Below are positions 1 to 8,262 of a stretch of 64,000 nucleotides of DNA, in pieces (the first letter of the stretch is position 1; every line of letters begins with the position of its first letter). The stretch lies in the NCBI RefSeq assembly GCF_005508865.1, contig NZ_SCOM01000004.1, forward strand, positions 434,001 through 498,000, in the 5' to 3' direction. Position numbers and translations under genes: made by a program. Under the pieces are notes generated by a model. The model was not told the DNA's origin. It worked only from the letters and a program-made list of their open reading frames with translations, and made no database searches. Origin of the DNA: Pseudomonas sp. F(2018). Its GTDB lineage: Bacteria > Pseudomonadota > Gammaproteobacteria > Pseudomonadales > Pseudomonadaceae.

Positions 1-957
1 CTCCGTTATCTGATCGCCATCGCCGAGGCCGGCAGCTTCTCCGCCGCCGCGCGGCGGGCCTATATCGCCCAGCCGGCATTGAGCCGGCAGATCGGCCTGC
101 TGGAGAGCGAACTGGAGATGCAGTTGCTGGAGCGCCAGCACGACGGTGTGGCTCTCACCGACGCCGGCCGGCGCCTGTACGAGGTGGCGCGGTCGGTGGT
201 GCAGAAGCTCGATTCGGTGAAGGATGAGCTGGCCTCGACCCGTGGCGATCCCAAGGGCCAGGTGGCCATCTCGATCCCAGCTACCGCCTCGGCGCTGCTG
301 CTGCCGGCGATCATCGCGCGAGCTGCGGAGAAGTTTCCCAGCATCACCCTGACCATCTGCGACGGCCTGACCCGCGAGGGTGGCCAGGCCATCGAGCTGG
401 GCAAGGTCGATTTCGGTGTGGTGCCGAATGCCGAGGAGCTCGAGCATGTCGCTGCCGAGCCGATCTTCATCGAGGACCTGTATTGGGTCGGGATGGGCAG
501 CCAGGGTCTGCACGGCGACCCGATCACCCTGGCCGAGGCTGGTGCCACAAGGTTGGTGATGGCGCCGCGGGCGCTGCACCTGCGCCGGCGCATCGAGCAG
601 GCGGCGATGGAGGCGGGGGTGGTGCTCAACGTCGCCTATGAACAGCAGTCCGCGCCGGGCATCGCCAGTCTGGTGCGCAGTGGCCTGGCGGCGACCATCA
701 GCAACTGGCCGCCGCTGGCCGACCTGTTCGAGCCGACCGAGGCGCGGCAGATCGTCGAGCCGCGCATCACTCGCACCGTGTCCATCGCCTACTCGGTGCA
801 CAAGCCGCTGTCGTTCGCCGCCTCATGCATGCGTGACCTGGTGCGCGGCCTGCTGGTGGAGGCGGTGCGCGACGGCCGCTGGCGCGGCAGTCTGATCGAG
901 CGCAGCGCCGATGATCAGGCTCAGGCCCGCGAGCAGGCGCCCGACATCTCTTCCTGA
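1..957 (+). CDS. LysR-family transcriptional regulator, 5' truncated by window edge
   Basis: The open frame enters from the left edge already inside the N-terminal winged helix (reads LRYLIAIAEAGSFSAAA, then AQPALSRQI), so only the first few residues are missing. An effector-binding domain follows to about residue 290. The tail ends in a short Gln/Ala-rich stretch. LysR proteins usually control a neighbouring catabolic operon; the candidate here is the convergent ligase/dehydrogenase/transporter set. Its last 37 nt overlap the 3' end of the MFS gene on the other strand. The inducer cannot be deduced. Confidence 0.9.
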   Translation, partial: LRYLIAIAEAGSFSAAARRAYIAQPALSRQIGLLESELEMQLLERQHDGVALTDAGRRLYEVARSVVQKLDSVKDELASTRGDPKGQVAISIPATASALLLPAIIARAAEKFPSITLTICDGLTREGGQAIELGKVDFGVVPNAEELEHVAAEPIFIEDLYWVGMGSQGLHGDPITLAEAGATRLVMAPRALHLRRRIEQAAMEAGVVLNVAYEQQSAPGIASLVRSGLAATISNWPPLADLFEPTEARQIVEPRITRTVSIAYSVHKPLSFAASCMRDLVRGLLVEAVRDGRWRGSLIERSADDQAQAREQAPDISS

Positions 958-2225
958 GCCAGGCGCTCGCGCGAGCGCTGCGGGTTCATCGTCACCAGGC
1001 CGATCAGGCCTGCCACGATCATCACACCACCGCAGACGAAGAAGCCCTGGGCATAGCCTTGCGGGTGCCCGGCCCCCGCGCCGTGCACCAGCAGGCCGGT
1101 GACCACCGGCGCCGACAGTCCGGCCAGCGAGGCCACGGCGTTGCCGATGGCGAGGATGCCGCCGCGCTGGCTGCTCGGGGTGAATTCGGCGAGCATAGCC
1201 GGCCCCACCGAATACATCACCAGGGCCAGGCCGCCGCTCAGGGTCAGGGCGATGATCCGCGTAGTCACCGATAGGTCGGTGAGCATCAGCGCCGAGGAGA
1301 ACAGCCCGCCGGCGATCAGGCACAGCGAGACGAAGGCGCCGCGCGCCAGGCGCGACGACACGCCACGGCGCATCAAGCGCTGCGACAGCCAAGCCATCAG
1401 CAGGCTCAGCGGCGTGGTGACGACGACGAACATGACGAACATGTGCCCGGTCTTCAGCGGGTCGATGCCGAGGCCGATCTCCAGATAGCTGGGCACCCAG
1501 GTCAGGGTCAGTGCCAGCGACCAGTTGGCGGCGAAGTGGCAGGCGTAGTTGCCGAGCACGCTGCTGTCGCTCAGCAGGCGGCGGTAGGGCACGCGCGGCT
1601 CGTTCTGCGCGGCGTTGGGTTGGCCGCGGCGCAGGGTATCGAGGGTGCCTTCGCGGCCGAGCAACAGCCACAGCCCGCACCAGACCAGGCCGATCACCGC
1701 GAGCACGGCGAAGTTGGTGCGCCAGCCGTAGTTCAGACTGATCCACGGGATCATCGCGCCAGCCACCAGCAGACCCATGGCGCTGCCGGAATGCAGCAGG
1801 GCCACCGGCAGGCTGCGGCGGTCATCGGGGAACCACTTGTACAGGGCGTGGGTGGCGACCGGCGAGGCCGGACCCTCACCGATGCCGAGCAGCACGCGGC
1901 AGGCGACGATCATCCACAGCGAGTTGGCGAACAGCATCGGCAGCTGAATCAGCGCCCAGAACAGGCCCATGCCGAGCAGCAGGCTGCGGGTCGGCCGACG
2001 GTTGGCGAGGAAGCCGCCGACCACCGCCGATATCGCGAACAGCCAGTGCAGGGCGCCGCCGATCAGGCCGAACTCGGTCGGGCTGAGGTTCAGTTCCTGA
2101 GTCATCGGCACGCCGACCAGGCCGATCACCACCTTGTCGAGGAAGTTGACCAGCATCATGAAGGCCAGCAGGAAGGCGATCGTCCAGGCCTGGCGCGGAC
2201 GGAAGGCAGAGTCTTGTACGGACAT
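921..2225 (-). CDS. MFS transporter
   Basis: A 434-residue protein with about twelve hydrophobic segments, typical of the major facilitator superfamily. The N-terminal half has a cytoplasmic loop of the type NRRPTRSLLLG and a GIGEGPASP motif resembling the anion:cation symporter (phthalate/galactonate permease) branch. It probably imports an organic acid handled by the upstream ligase and dehydrogenase. It lies about 100 nt downstream of the dehydrogenase on the same strand and is probably the last gene of that operon. Substrate unknown. The 3' end overlaps the LysR gene by 37 nt. Confidence 0.88.
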   Translation of the reverse strand: MSVQDSAFRPRQAWTIAFLLAFMMLVNFLDKVVIGLVGVPMTQELNLSPTEFGLIGGALHWLFAISAVVGGFLANRRPTRSLLLGMGLFWALIQLPMLFANSLWMIVACRVLLGIGEGPASPVATHALYKWFPDDRRSLPVALLHSGSAMGLLVAGAMIPWISLNYGWRTNFAVLAVIGLVWCGLWLLLGREGTLDTLRRGQPNAAQNEPRVPYRRLLSDSSVLGNYACHFAANWSLALTLTWVPSYLEIGLGIDPLKTGHMFVMFVVVTTPLSLLMAWLSQRLMRRGVSSRLARGAFVSLCLIAGGLFSSALMLTDLSVTTRIIALTLSGGLALVMYSVGPAMLAEFTPSSQRGGILAIGNAVASLAGLSAPVVTGLLVHGAGAGHPQGYAQGFFVCGGVMIVAGLIGLVTMNPQRSRERLAQEEMSGACSRA

Positions 2226-2326
2226 GGGAATTCTCTTTTGTTGTTGTGGGGCCGGCCGACTTCCCTGGCGGCGGCCCTGCTAGCGGTGCGGCAGCACCCG
2301 CCTGGTCACGGAGCTGCGGGTGGCAC

Positions 2327-3490
2327 TCAGCTCGGCAGCAGAATGCCCTTGGCGATGGTGTTGCGCTGGATCTCGCTGGTACCGGTCAGGATGCGCATCA
2401 TCCGCGTCGCACGGAAGAACCATTCGACCGGATGACCCTTGATCAGACCGGCGCCGCCGTGGATCTGCACTGCCTTGTCGGCGATACGGAAGGCGGTTTC
2501 CGAGGCATACAGCTTGCACATCGATGCCTGCACCTTGATATCGCCGCCGGCGTCGTTGTTGGCCGCGGTGGCGTACATCATGCTGCGCGCGGCATACAGC
2601 TCGGTGGCCATGTCGGCGAGCATATGGTTGATCGATTGGAACATGGCGATCGGCTGGCCGAACTGCTTGCGGGTACGGGCGTAGTCCAGCGACAGGTTCA
2701 GCGCCAGGCCGGCCATGCCGAGCATGGTCGGGCAGTGCAGCAGGCGGTTGAGGGTGATGCGCCCCATCGCCAGCTTGAAGCCCTGGCCTTCCTCGCCGAT
2801 GCGGTTGGCCACCGGCACGCGCACGTCCTCGAGGAGGATATTGCCGTGGGCACCGCCGCCGGACATCACCGAGTAGTCGCTGTCGACGCTCACGCCTTCG
2901 GCATGCAGGTCGACGAAGAACGCCGAGATGCCCTGCGGACCGCGCCCCGGCGTGGTCACCGCGAGCAGCACGGCGATGTCGGCATAGGGCGCGCCGGAGA
3001 TGTAGCGTTTGGCGCCGCGCAGCACGTAGTGGTCACCCTCCAGGCGCGCCTCGGTGCCTAGCGCGGTGGCGTCGGAGCCGGCCTCGGCCTCGGTGAGGGC
3101 GAAGCACACGGCCTTCTCGGCGCGGCAGATCGGTCGCAGGATGGTTTCGATCTGGTGCTCGTTGGCGACCTTGAACAGGTGCCCGACGCGCGGCGGGCCG
3201 GACAGCTCGCCGAGGATGTGCGGGGCCAGCGGCGAGCCGGTGAGCACCGCAGCCTCCTTCAGCGCGCACAGCTCGGTGACGCTCAGCCCGGCGCCGCCCA
3301 GGGCTTCGGGCAGCATGGCGTTGTAGAAGCCCAGCTCGCAGGAGCGGCGCCAGATATCGCGCAGCAGCGGCTTGGCGACCGGCTCGCCCCAGCGGATGCC
3401 TTCGCGCTCCACCAGCGGGGCGAGTTCGTCGCGGGCGAAGGCGTTGATGCCTTCGATCAGGTGGGCGGCTTTTTCACTTGGCTTGATCAT
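2327..3490 (-). CDS. acyl-CoA dehydrogenase family protein
   Basis: A 387-residue protein of acyl-CoA dehydrogenase length and fold, with the FAD-binding signature CFALTEAEAGSDA (about residues 133-145), a C-terminal QIHGGAGLI motif and GTSEIQRN near the end. The enzyme should oxidise a CoA thioester to the 2-enoyl-CoA and pass electrons to ETF. In MCAD-type enzymes the catalytic base is the Glu of the Y-E-G-T motif; here the position reads L-T-G-T (Thr369), so the base is absent there and must lie elsewhere or the chemistry differs. It starts 13 nt after the AMP-ligase gene ends, so the two are co-transcribed. Confidence 0.88.
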   Translation of the reverse strand: MIKPSEKAAHLIEGINAFARDELAPLVEREGIRWGEPVAKPLLRDIWRRSCELGFYNAMLPEALGGAGLSVTELCALKEAAVLTGSPLAPHILGELSGPPRVGHLFKVANEHQIETILRPICRAEKAVCFALTEAEAGSDATALGTEARLEGDHYVLRGAKRYISGAPYADIAVLLAVTTPGRGPQGISAFFVDLHAEGVSVDSDYSVMSGGGAHGNILLEDVRVPVANRIGEEGQGFKLAMGRITLNRLLHCPTMLGMAGLALNLSLDYARTRKQFGQPIAMFQSINHMLADMATELYAARSMMYATAANNDAGGDIKVQASMCKLYASETAFRIADKAVQIHGGAGLIKGHPVEWFFRATRMMRILTGTSEIQRNTIAKGILLPS

Positions 3491-3503
3491 CTGTTGCCTC
3501 CGC

Positions 3504-5051
3504 TCAGATCCGGCGTTCGCTGTTCTGCCAATACGCTTCGCGGATCAGGCGGCGCACGACCTTGCCATTGGGGTTCTTCGGCAGCTCCTGGACGAAGTCC
3601 ACCGCACGCGGCTTCTTGAAGCCGGCCAGGGAGCGACCGCAGTGCTCGATGATTTCCTCGGCGCTCAGGCTCTGGCCCGGCTTCAGTACCACTACCGCGC
3701 GGATCGCCTCGCCCCATTGCTCGTCGGGCACGCCGACCACCGCCGCCTCGAACACCTGCGGCAGGCTGTAGAGCACCTGCTCGACCTCGGTCGGGTAGAC
3801 GTTGAAGCCGCCGGAGATGATCATTTCCTTCTTGCGGTCGACGATGAACACGTAGCCATGCTCGTCGACCGTGGCCAGATCGCCGGTCAGGTAGTAGCCG
3901 TCGCGCATCACCTCGGCGGTGAGCTCCGGCGCCTGCCAGTAGCCCTTCATGATGTCCGGCCCCTTGACCACGATCTCGCCGATCTCGCCGGGCTGCACGT
4001 CCACGAACTGTTCGTTGACCACGCGCAGGTCGGTCTCGAAATAGCAGCGACCGCAGGAGGCCAGGCGGCGAGCGTCATCGCCCTCGACCAGGTGATCCTC
4101 TTCGGTCAGCACGGTGACCAGCGAGCAGGTCTCGCCGGCGCCGTAGCCTTGCACCAGGATCGGCCCGAACAGGTCGATGGCGCGCTTGACCAGCGCCGGC
4201 GCCATCGGTGCGGCGCCGTACATCACCACGCGCAGGCTGGAGAGGTCGAAGCGCTCCACCTCGGGGAAGTTCACCAGACGGTTGATCATCGCCGGGACCA
4301 GGAACAGGCGGGTGACGCGCTCGCGCTCGATGGTTTCCAGCAGCAGGCGATCGTCGTAGCGCTCCAGCAGCAGGTTGCAGGCGCCGACGGCCAGCAGCGG
4401 CATGATCTGCATGCCGCTGGCATGGGTGATCGGGCCGACATGCGCCATCACGTCACCGGGGGCGGAGCGGCGGGTCGGGCTGGCGATGCTCTTGCGCACC
4501 AGCGCCTTGCGGTTGCCGAAGCTGAGCATGGCCGCCTTGAGCACGCCGGAGCTGCCGGAGGTGTAGTGCAGCACCGCCAGGTCGTCGTCCTGCGGATCGC
4601 AATGCACCGGCGCTTCGCTGCCCTGCGCCAGCACGGCGGAGTAATGGCTGTCGCCGGCCTCGTCGTCGAGAGAGATGATATGGCGCAGGCGCGGCACCTC
4701 GCCGCGCCTTGCGGCCAGCGCGGCGGCGAAGCGGCCATCGGCGATCACCGCCTGGCTGTGCGAGTCGCCCAGCACCTGGATGATCTCGTCCAGGGACAGC
4801 CGCGCGTTGATCGGCACCTTGACCATGGCGGACTTGTAGAAGGCGATCTCCGCTTCCACCAGTTCGACGCGGTTGAGGGCGAGGATCGCTACGTGGGCGC
4901 CCGTTGCCAGACCAAGGGCCTGCAGGCCGGAGGCCAGGCGGTTGGTGCGCCGCTCGAGTTGAGCGAAGGTAATGCGTTGCCGGGCGTCGACCAGGGCCTC
5001 GTGTTCGGGCCAGTACAACGCGCTGCGGCTGATGATCTTTCCTAGGTTCAC
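3504..5051 (-). CDS. AMP-dependent acyl-CoA synthetase/ligase
   Basis: A 515-residue adenylate-forming enzyme. The P-loop YTSGSSGVLKA, the YGAGETCS motif, TGDLATVDEHGYVFIVDRK with the following GGFNVYPTEVE hinge, and the C-terminal PKNPNGKVVRR with the catalytic Lys are all present in order. It activates a carboxylic acid to its acyl-AMP and then the CoA ester. It is the first gene of a minus-strand set with the dehydrogenase (13 nt) and the MFS transporter, suggesting uptake, activation and first oxidation of one organic acid. Chain length or aromatic preference cannot be read from the sequence. Confidence 0.9.
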   Translation of the reverse strand: MNLGKIISRSALYWPEHEALVDARQRITFAQLERRTNRLASGLQALGLATGAHVAILALNRVELVEAEIAFYKSAMVKVPINARLSLDEIIQVLGDSHSQAVIADGRFAAALAARRGEVPRLRHIISLDDEAGDSHYSAVLAQGSEAPVHCDPQDDDLAVLHYTSGSSGVLKAAMLSFGNRKALVRKSIASPTRRSAPGDVMAHVGPITHASGMQIMPLLAVGACNLLLERYDDRLLLETIERERVTRLFLVPAMINRLVNFPEVERFDLSSLRVVMYGAAPMAPALVKRAIDLFGPILVQGYGAGETCSLVTVLTEEDHLVEGDDARRLASCGRCYFETDLRVVNEQFVDVQPGEIGEIVVKGPDIMKGYWQAPELTAEVMRDGYYLTGDLATVDEHGYVFIVDRKKEMIISGGFNVYPTEVEQVLYSLPQVFEAAVVGVPDEQWGEAIRAVVVLKPGQSLSAEEIIEHCGRSLAGFKKPRAVDFVQELPKNPNGKVVRRLIREAYWQNSERRI

Positions 5052-5176
5052 CTTATTGTTCTCATCGGCAGGACAAGTGCGCCGATGCTATCCGCGGCCA
5101 TTCGGGCGGAACTAATACAACAGTACGATGCGGGCCATGCCGATATGGAATAGGGGCGATCGGCAGCCGCCTCGAC

Positions 5177-5218
5177 TTGATCCAGGTCAGTAGTGTGTGG
5201 GCGCAGGCTCTCTAGAAT
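5177..5218 (+). promoter_or_regulatory. ANR/FNR-type class II promoter
   Basis: TTGATCCAGGTCAG at 5177-5190 matches the ANR/FNR consensus TTGAT-N4-ATCAA in 8 of its 10 defined positions. The dyad centre (5183.5) lies 32 nt from the centre of a TAGAAT hexamer at 5213-5218, the spacing expected when an activator sits at -41.5. The only downstream gene is the di-iron oxygen-binding protein starting at 5248. Predicted start near 5225; not experimentally shown. Confidence 0.6.
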
Positions 5219-5247
5219 CGCGGCCGCGTTCTTTCTACGAGGTCTCC

Positions 5248-6033
5248 ATGCGCCGCGAGCCAATCGTGCTGTTCGATAACGGCACCCATCAATGCCTGAT
5301 GTTCGATGACCTGGTCAGCGGCGAGGGTGTGCAGTCCAACCAGTTCCTGATCACCGACCACGAGCAGTACCTGCTGCTCGATCCGGGCGGCGACCTGACC
5401 TACACCCCGCTGTCGCTGGAGCTGTCCAAGCACATCCCGGTGCAGGCGCTGACCTACATCTTCGCCTCGCACCAGGACCCGGACATCATCGCCTCCCTGG
5501 ACAAGTGGCTGCTGCACACCCGCGCGCGGGTGATCTGCTCCAAGCTGTGGGCGCGCTTCCTGCCGCACCTGACCGCCAGCTACCTGGCCCTGAGCCACGG
5601 CATCTGCACTTACGACCGCATCATCGCCTTGCCGGACCGCGGCCAGGCGATTCCGCTGGGCCAGTGCAACCTCAAGGCAATGCCCGCGCACTTCCTGCAT
5701 TCGGTGGGCAACTTCCAGCTGTACGACCCGGTGAGCAAGATTCTCTTCTCCGGCGACATGGGCGCCTCCATGGTCGACGACGCCAGCCCGGTGCGCGACT
5801 TCGCCGCGCACATCCCCCACATGGCCGGCTTCCACCGCCGCTACATGGCCAGCAACAAGGCCTGCCGCTTCTGGGCGCAGATGGTGCGCGAGATGGACGT
5901 GGCGATGATCGTGCCGCAGCACGGCCGGCCCTTCGTCGGCGCGCAGATGATCGGCGCCTTCCTCGACTGGATCGAGCAGCTGGAGTGCGGCCTCGACCTG
6001 ATGACCCAGCAGGACTATCGCCTGCCGGACTGA
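5248..6033 (+). CDS. MBL-fold oxygen-binding di-iron (ODP-type) protein
   Basis: A 261-residue metallo-beta-lactamase-fold protein. ATG 5248 is chosen because it has a Shine-Dalgarno-like ACGAGGT just upstream; the longer frame from 5197 has none. In place of the hydrolase HxHxDH motif it has S-H75-Q-D77-P-D79, as in the flavo-di-iron-related oxygen-binding proteins (ODP). Further metal-ligand candidates are in AHFLHSVGNF, LFSGDMGAS and VPQHGRPF. There is no flavodoxin or rubredoxin domain, so it is more likely an oxygen sensor or binder than an NO/O2 reductase. The ANR-type promoter in front fits an oxygen-related role. No chemoreceptor or kinase is adjacent. Confidence 0.75.
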   Translation: MRREPIVLFDNGTHQCLMFDDLVSGEGVQSNQFLITDHEQYLLLDPGGDLTYTPLSLELSKHIPVQALTYIFASHQDPDIIASLDKWLLHTRARVICSKLWARFLPHLTASYLALSHGICTYDRIIALPDRGQAIPLGQCNLKAMPAHFLHSVGNFQLYDPVSKILFSGDMGASMVDDASPVRDFAAHIPHMAGFHRRYMASNKACRFWAQMVREMDVAMIVPQHGRPFVGAQMIGAFLDWIEQLECGLDLMTQQDYRLPD

Positions 6034-6122
6034 TCCGTCCCGTGCTCTGGTGCGATTGGCGCTGTTTTCCTTCACCTTCGCCGTGCTAGCGTCGGCTCCT
6101 CCCCAATTTGCGAGCGAGCCCG

Positions 6123-7232
6123 ATGCCCCTTGCCCTGTTGCGTCGCACCGCCCTGGCCGGCTGCCTGCTGGCCGCCGGTCCCCTGGCCGCGGAAACCTGG
6201 CCGGCCGAGGACTGGAGCAGCCAGCCGGCTGCCGTCACTCCGGCCATCCAGGCCCTCAACGACTATGCCTTTCCCAGTCGTGATGAAGCCGCCCGCACGG
6301 GTGTGCGCAGCGATGCGCTGCTGGTGATCAGGGACGGCGTGATCGTCTACGAGCGCTACGCCGCGCCGACCACCCAGCAGACCCCGCACCTGACCTGGTC
6401 GATCAGCAAGAGCTTGTTCGCCAGCGTGCTCGGCACCGCCTACGGCGAGGGGCGCTTCAAGCTCGACGATGCGGTGGCCAAGCACTACCCGCCGTTCACC
6501 GCGCACCCCGATGTGAAGATGGGCCACCTGCTCAACTGGGCCTCCGGCCTGGCCTGGCAGGAGGACTACGAGTACGCGCCGCTGAAGTCCTCGGTGGTGG
6601 CCATGCTCTACACCCGTGGCCGCGGCGACATGGCCGCGTTCACCGCCGCGCACGGCCTGGGCGCCGTGCCGGGCACGCGCTTCCGCTACTCCAGCGGCGA
6701 CAGCAACGTGCTCGGTGCCAGCCTCAAGTCGATGGTCGGCGAGCAGGCCTACGCCGACTATCCCTGGACCGCGCTGTTCGAGCCGCTGGGCATCCGCTCG
6801 GCCGTGTGGGAGCGCGATGCCAGCGGCACCTTCGTCGCCTCGTCCTATGCCTACATGACCGCCCGCGACCTGGCCCGCGTCGGCCTGCTGATGCAGCGCG
6901 ACGGCCGCTGGGGCGAGCGCCAGCTGCTGCCGCAGAGCTGGGTGGCGTTCAACCGCACGCCCTTCGCCAACTACCAGCCCAACCCGGAGAAGCCGCACGA
7001 CGCGGTGCCCGGTGGCCAGTGGTGGCTGAACGTGGCGCTGGAGGGCAAGGCCAAGCCCTGGCCGGACGTGCCGGAAGCCACCTTCGCCGCCCTCGGCCAC
7101 TGGGGCCAGGGGCTCTACGTGCTGCCGGCGCAGAAGCTGGTGGTAGTGCGCTACGCCGACGACCGCGACGGCAGCTACAGCCATAACGAACTGCTCAAGC
7201 GGGTGCAGGCCGCCTTCGGAGAACAGCCATGA
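6123..7232 (+). CDS. Secreted serine hydrolase, beta-lactamase/PBP fold
   Basis: A 369-residue protein with an N-terminal secretion signal (cleavage likely after PLAA), then the S-x-x-K nucleophile motif of class C beta-lactamase-like enzymes, SISK at residues 93-96. The tyrosine motif appears as RYSSGDSNVLG, as in 6-aminohexanoate-dimer-hydrolase-like esterases/amidases. Located in the periplasm; substrate unknown, and a role in antibiotic resistance is not implied. ATG 6123 is preferred over an upstream TTG because it directly precedes the signal peptide. Its stop overlaps the start of the next small gene by 4 nt. Confidence 0.85.
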   Translation: MPLALLRRTALAGCLLAAGPLAAETWPAEDWSSQPAAVTPAIQALNDYAFPSRDEAARTGVRSDALLVIRDGVIVYERYAAPTTQQTPHLTWSISKSLFASVLGTAYGEGRFKLDDAVAKHYPPFTAHPDVKMGHLLNWASGLAWQEDYEYAPLKSSVVAMLYTRGRGDMAAFTAAHGLGAVPGTRFRYSSGDSNVLGASLKSMVGEQAYADYPWTALFEPLGIRSAVWERDASGTFVASSYAYMTARDLARVGLLMQRDGRWGERQLLPQSWVAFNRTPFANYQPNPEKPHDAVPGGQWWLNVALEGKAKPWPDVPEATFAALGHWGQGLYVLPAQKLVVVRYADDRDGSYSHNELLKRVQAAFGEQP

Positions 7233-7558
7233 TCCGCCGTCGCCCCTTCCTCTCCGTATTCCTCCTGCTGCTGGTCGGCCTGGGCCTGCTGGCCTGGGTC
7301 AACCGCGTGCACCTGGCGTCCTTCCCCGGCATAGTCGGCGCCTACTCGGCCAAGGAGTACTGCTCCTGCCGCTACGTCAGCGGCAACCCGGCCGACTACT
7401 GCGTCAGCTACGTCAAGCTGTATATGCCCCTGAGCCAGCTGCGCGACGACGCCGAGCGCAAGCGGGTGACTGCCCGCGGCCTGGGCAGCACGCAGACCGC
7501 CGCCTGGCTGGACCAGCGCCAGGGCTGCCAGCTGCAGGTCGAGGCCGATCCGCTCTGA
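7229..7558 (+). CDS. Small membrane-anchored cysteine-containing protein, unknown function
   Basis: A 109-residue protein with one N-terminal hydrophobic segment (about residues 8-24) followed by a polar domain carrying C-S-C and a further Cys in PADYC, plus a Cys near the C-terminus. It probably faces the periplasm as a single-pass protein. It starts inside the stop of the serine hydrolase (ATGA overlap), so the two are translationally coupled and may work together. I do not recognise the family. Confidence 0.75.
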   Translation: MIRRRPFLSVFLLLLVGLGLLAWVNRVHLASFPGIVGAYSAKEYCSCRYVSGNPADYCVSYVKLYMPLSQLRDDAERKRVTARGLGSTQTAAWLDQRQGCQLQVEADPL

Positions 7559-7674
7559 GCACGCCGGCCGCTGCCGGCTGCTCGGCGCTCTGCCACAGCT
7601 TGCAACGGCCCGGCGTTTGGCAAGGCCGCCCCGGGCCGCTATCGTTGCGCTCAAACCGCAACACAAGTGAGCCC

Positions 7675-8262
7675 ATGGCCAAGCCCCTTCGCATTCTGAC
7701 CGGCGCTGTTCTCGCCACTTGCCTGGCCCTGCCGGCGCAGGCCGCCTGGTACCTGGACAACGAGTCCTCGCGCCTGTCCTTCATCTCCACCAAGGCCGGC
7801 AACCTCTCCGAGGTGCATCGCTTCCTCACCCTGCACGGCAAGATCGACAACAAGGGCGCGGCCCGTCTGCGCGTCGAGATGGATTCGGTGAGCACCGGCA
7901 TCCCGGTCCGCGACGAGCGCCTGCGCAGCCTGCTGTTCGCCACCGAGGAATTCCCCGATGCGCACATCATGGCCCAGCTCAACCTGGCGCCGATCACCGA
8001 CTTGGCCTCCGGCGCCCAGCTGGAGCTGAGCCTGCCGGTGCAGGTGGAGATTCGCGGGCGCAAGCACGCCTACATGGCCGAGCTGCTGGCCACCCGCCTG
8101 GACGACCAGCGCTTCCAGGTGGTGACCCTGGCGCCGCTGGTGTTGCACGCCGAGCACTTCGGCCTGGAGGGGGGCGTCGAGGCCCTGGCCAAGGTGGCCC
8201 GGTTGTCCAATATCAGCCTGTCGGTACCGGTCGGCGCGGTGATGATTTTCACCTCGCGATGA
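7675..8262 (+). CDS. YceI family periplasmic lipid-binding-like protein
   Basis: A 195-residue protein with a cleavable signal peptide ending PAQA-AWYL, followed by the YceI pattern (AWYLDNESSRLSFISTK, ...VRDERLRSLLF...). YceI proteins form a lipocalin-like barrel that binds isoprenoid-type lipids; the precise role is unsettled. ATG 7675 is chosen since it begins the signal peptide; the frame stays open upstream without a better start. Its stop overlaps the start of the phospholipase D-type gene by 4 nt. Confidence 0.88.
   Translation: MAKPLRILTGAVLATCLALPAQAAWYLDNESSRLSFISTKAGNLSEVHRFLTLHGKIDNKGAARLRVEMDSVSTGIPVRDERLRSLLFATEEFPDAHIMAQLNLAPITDLASGAQLELSLPVQVEIRGRKHAYMAELLATRLDDQRFQVVTLAPLVLHAEHFGLEGGVEALAKVARLSNISLSVPVGAVMIFTSR

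Noticed and set aside
3372..5045. 557-codon plus-strand frame opposite the AMP-ligase gene
   Set aside because: Codon-bias shadow: His/Gln/Val-rich composition, no motifs, fully covered by a real enzyme with all family motifs.
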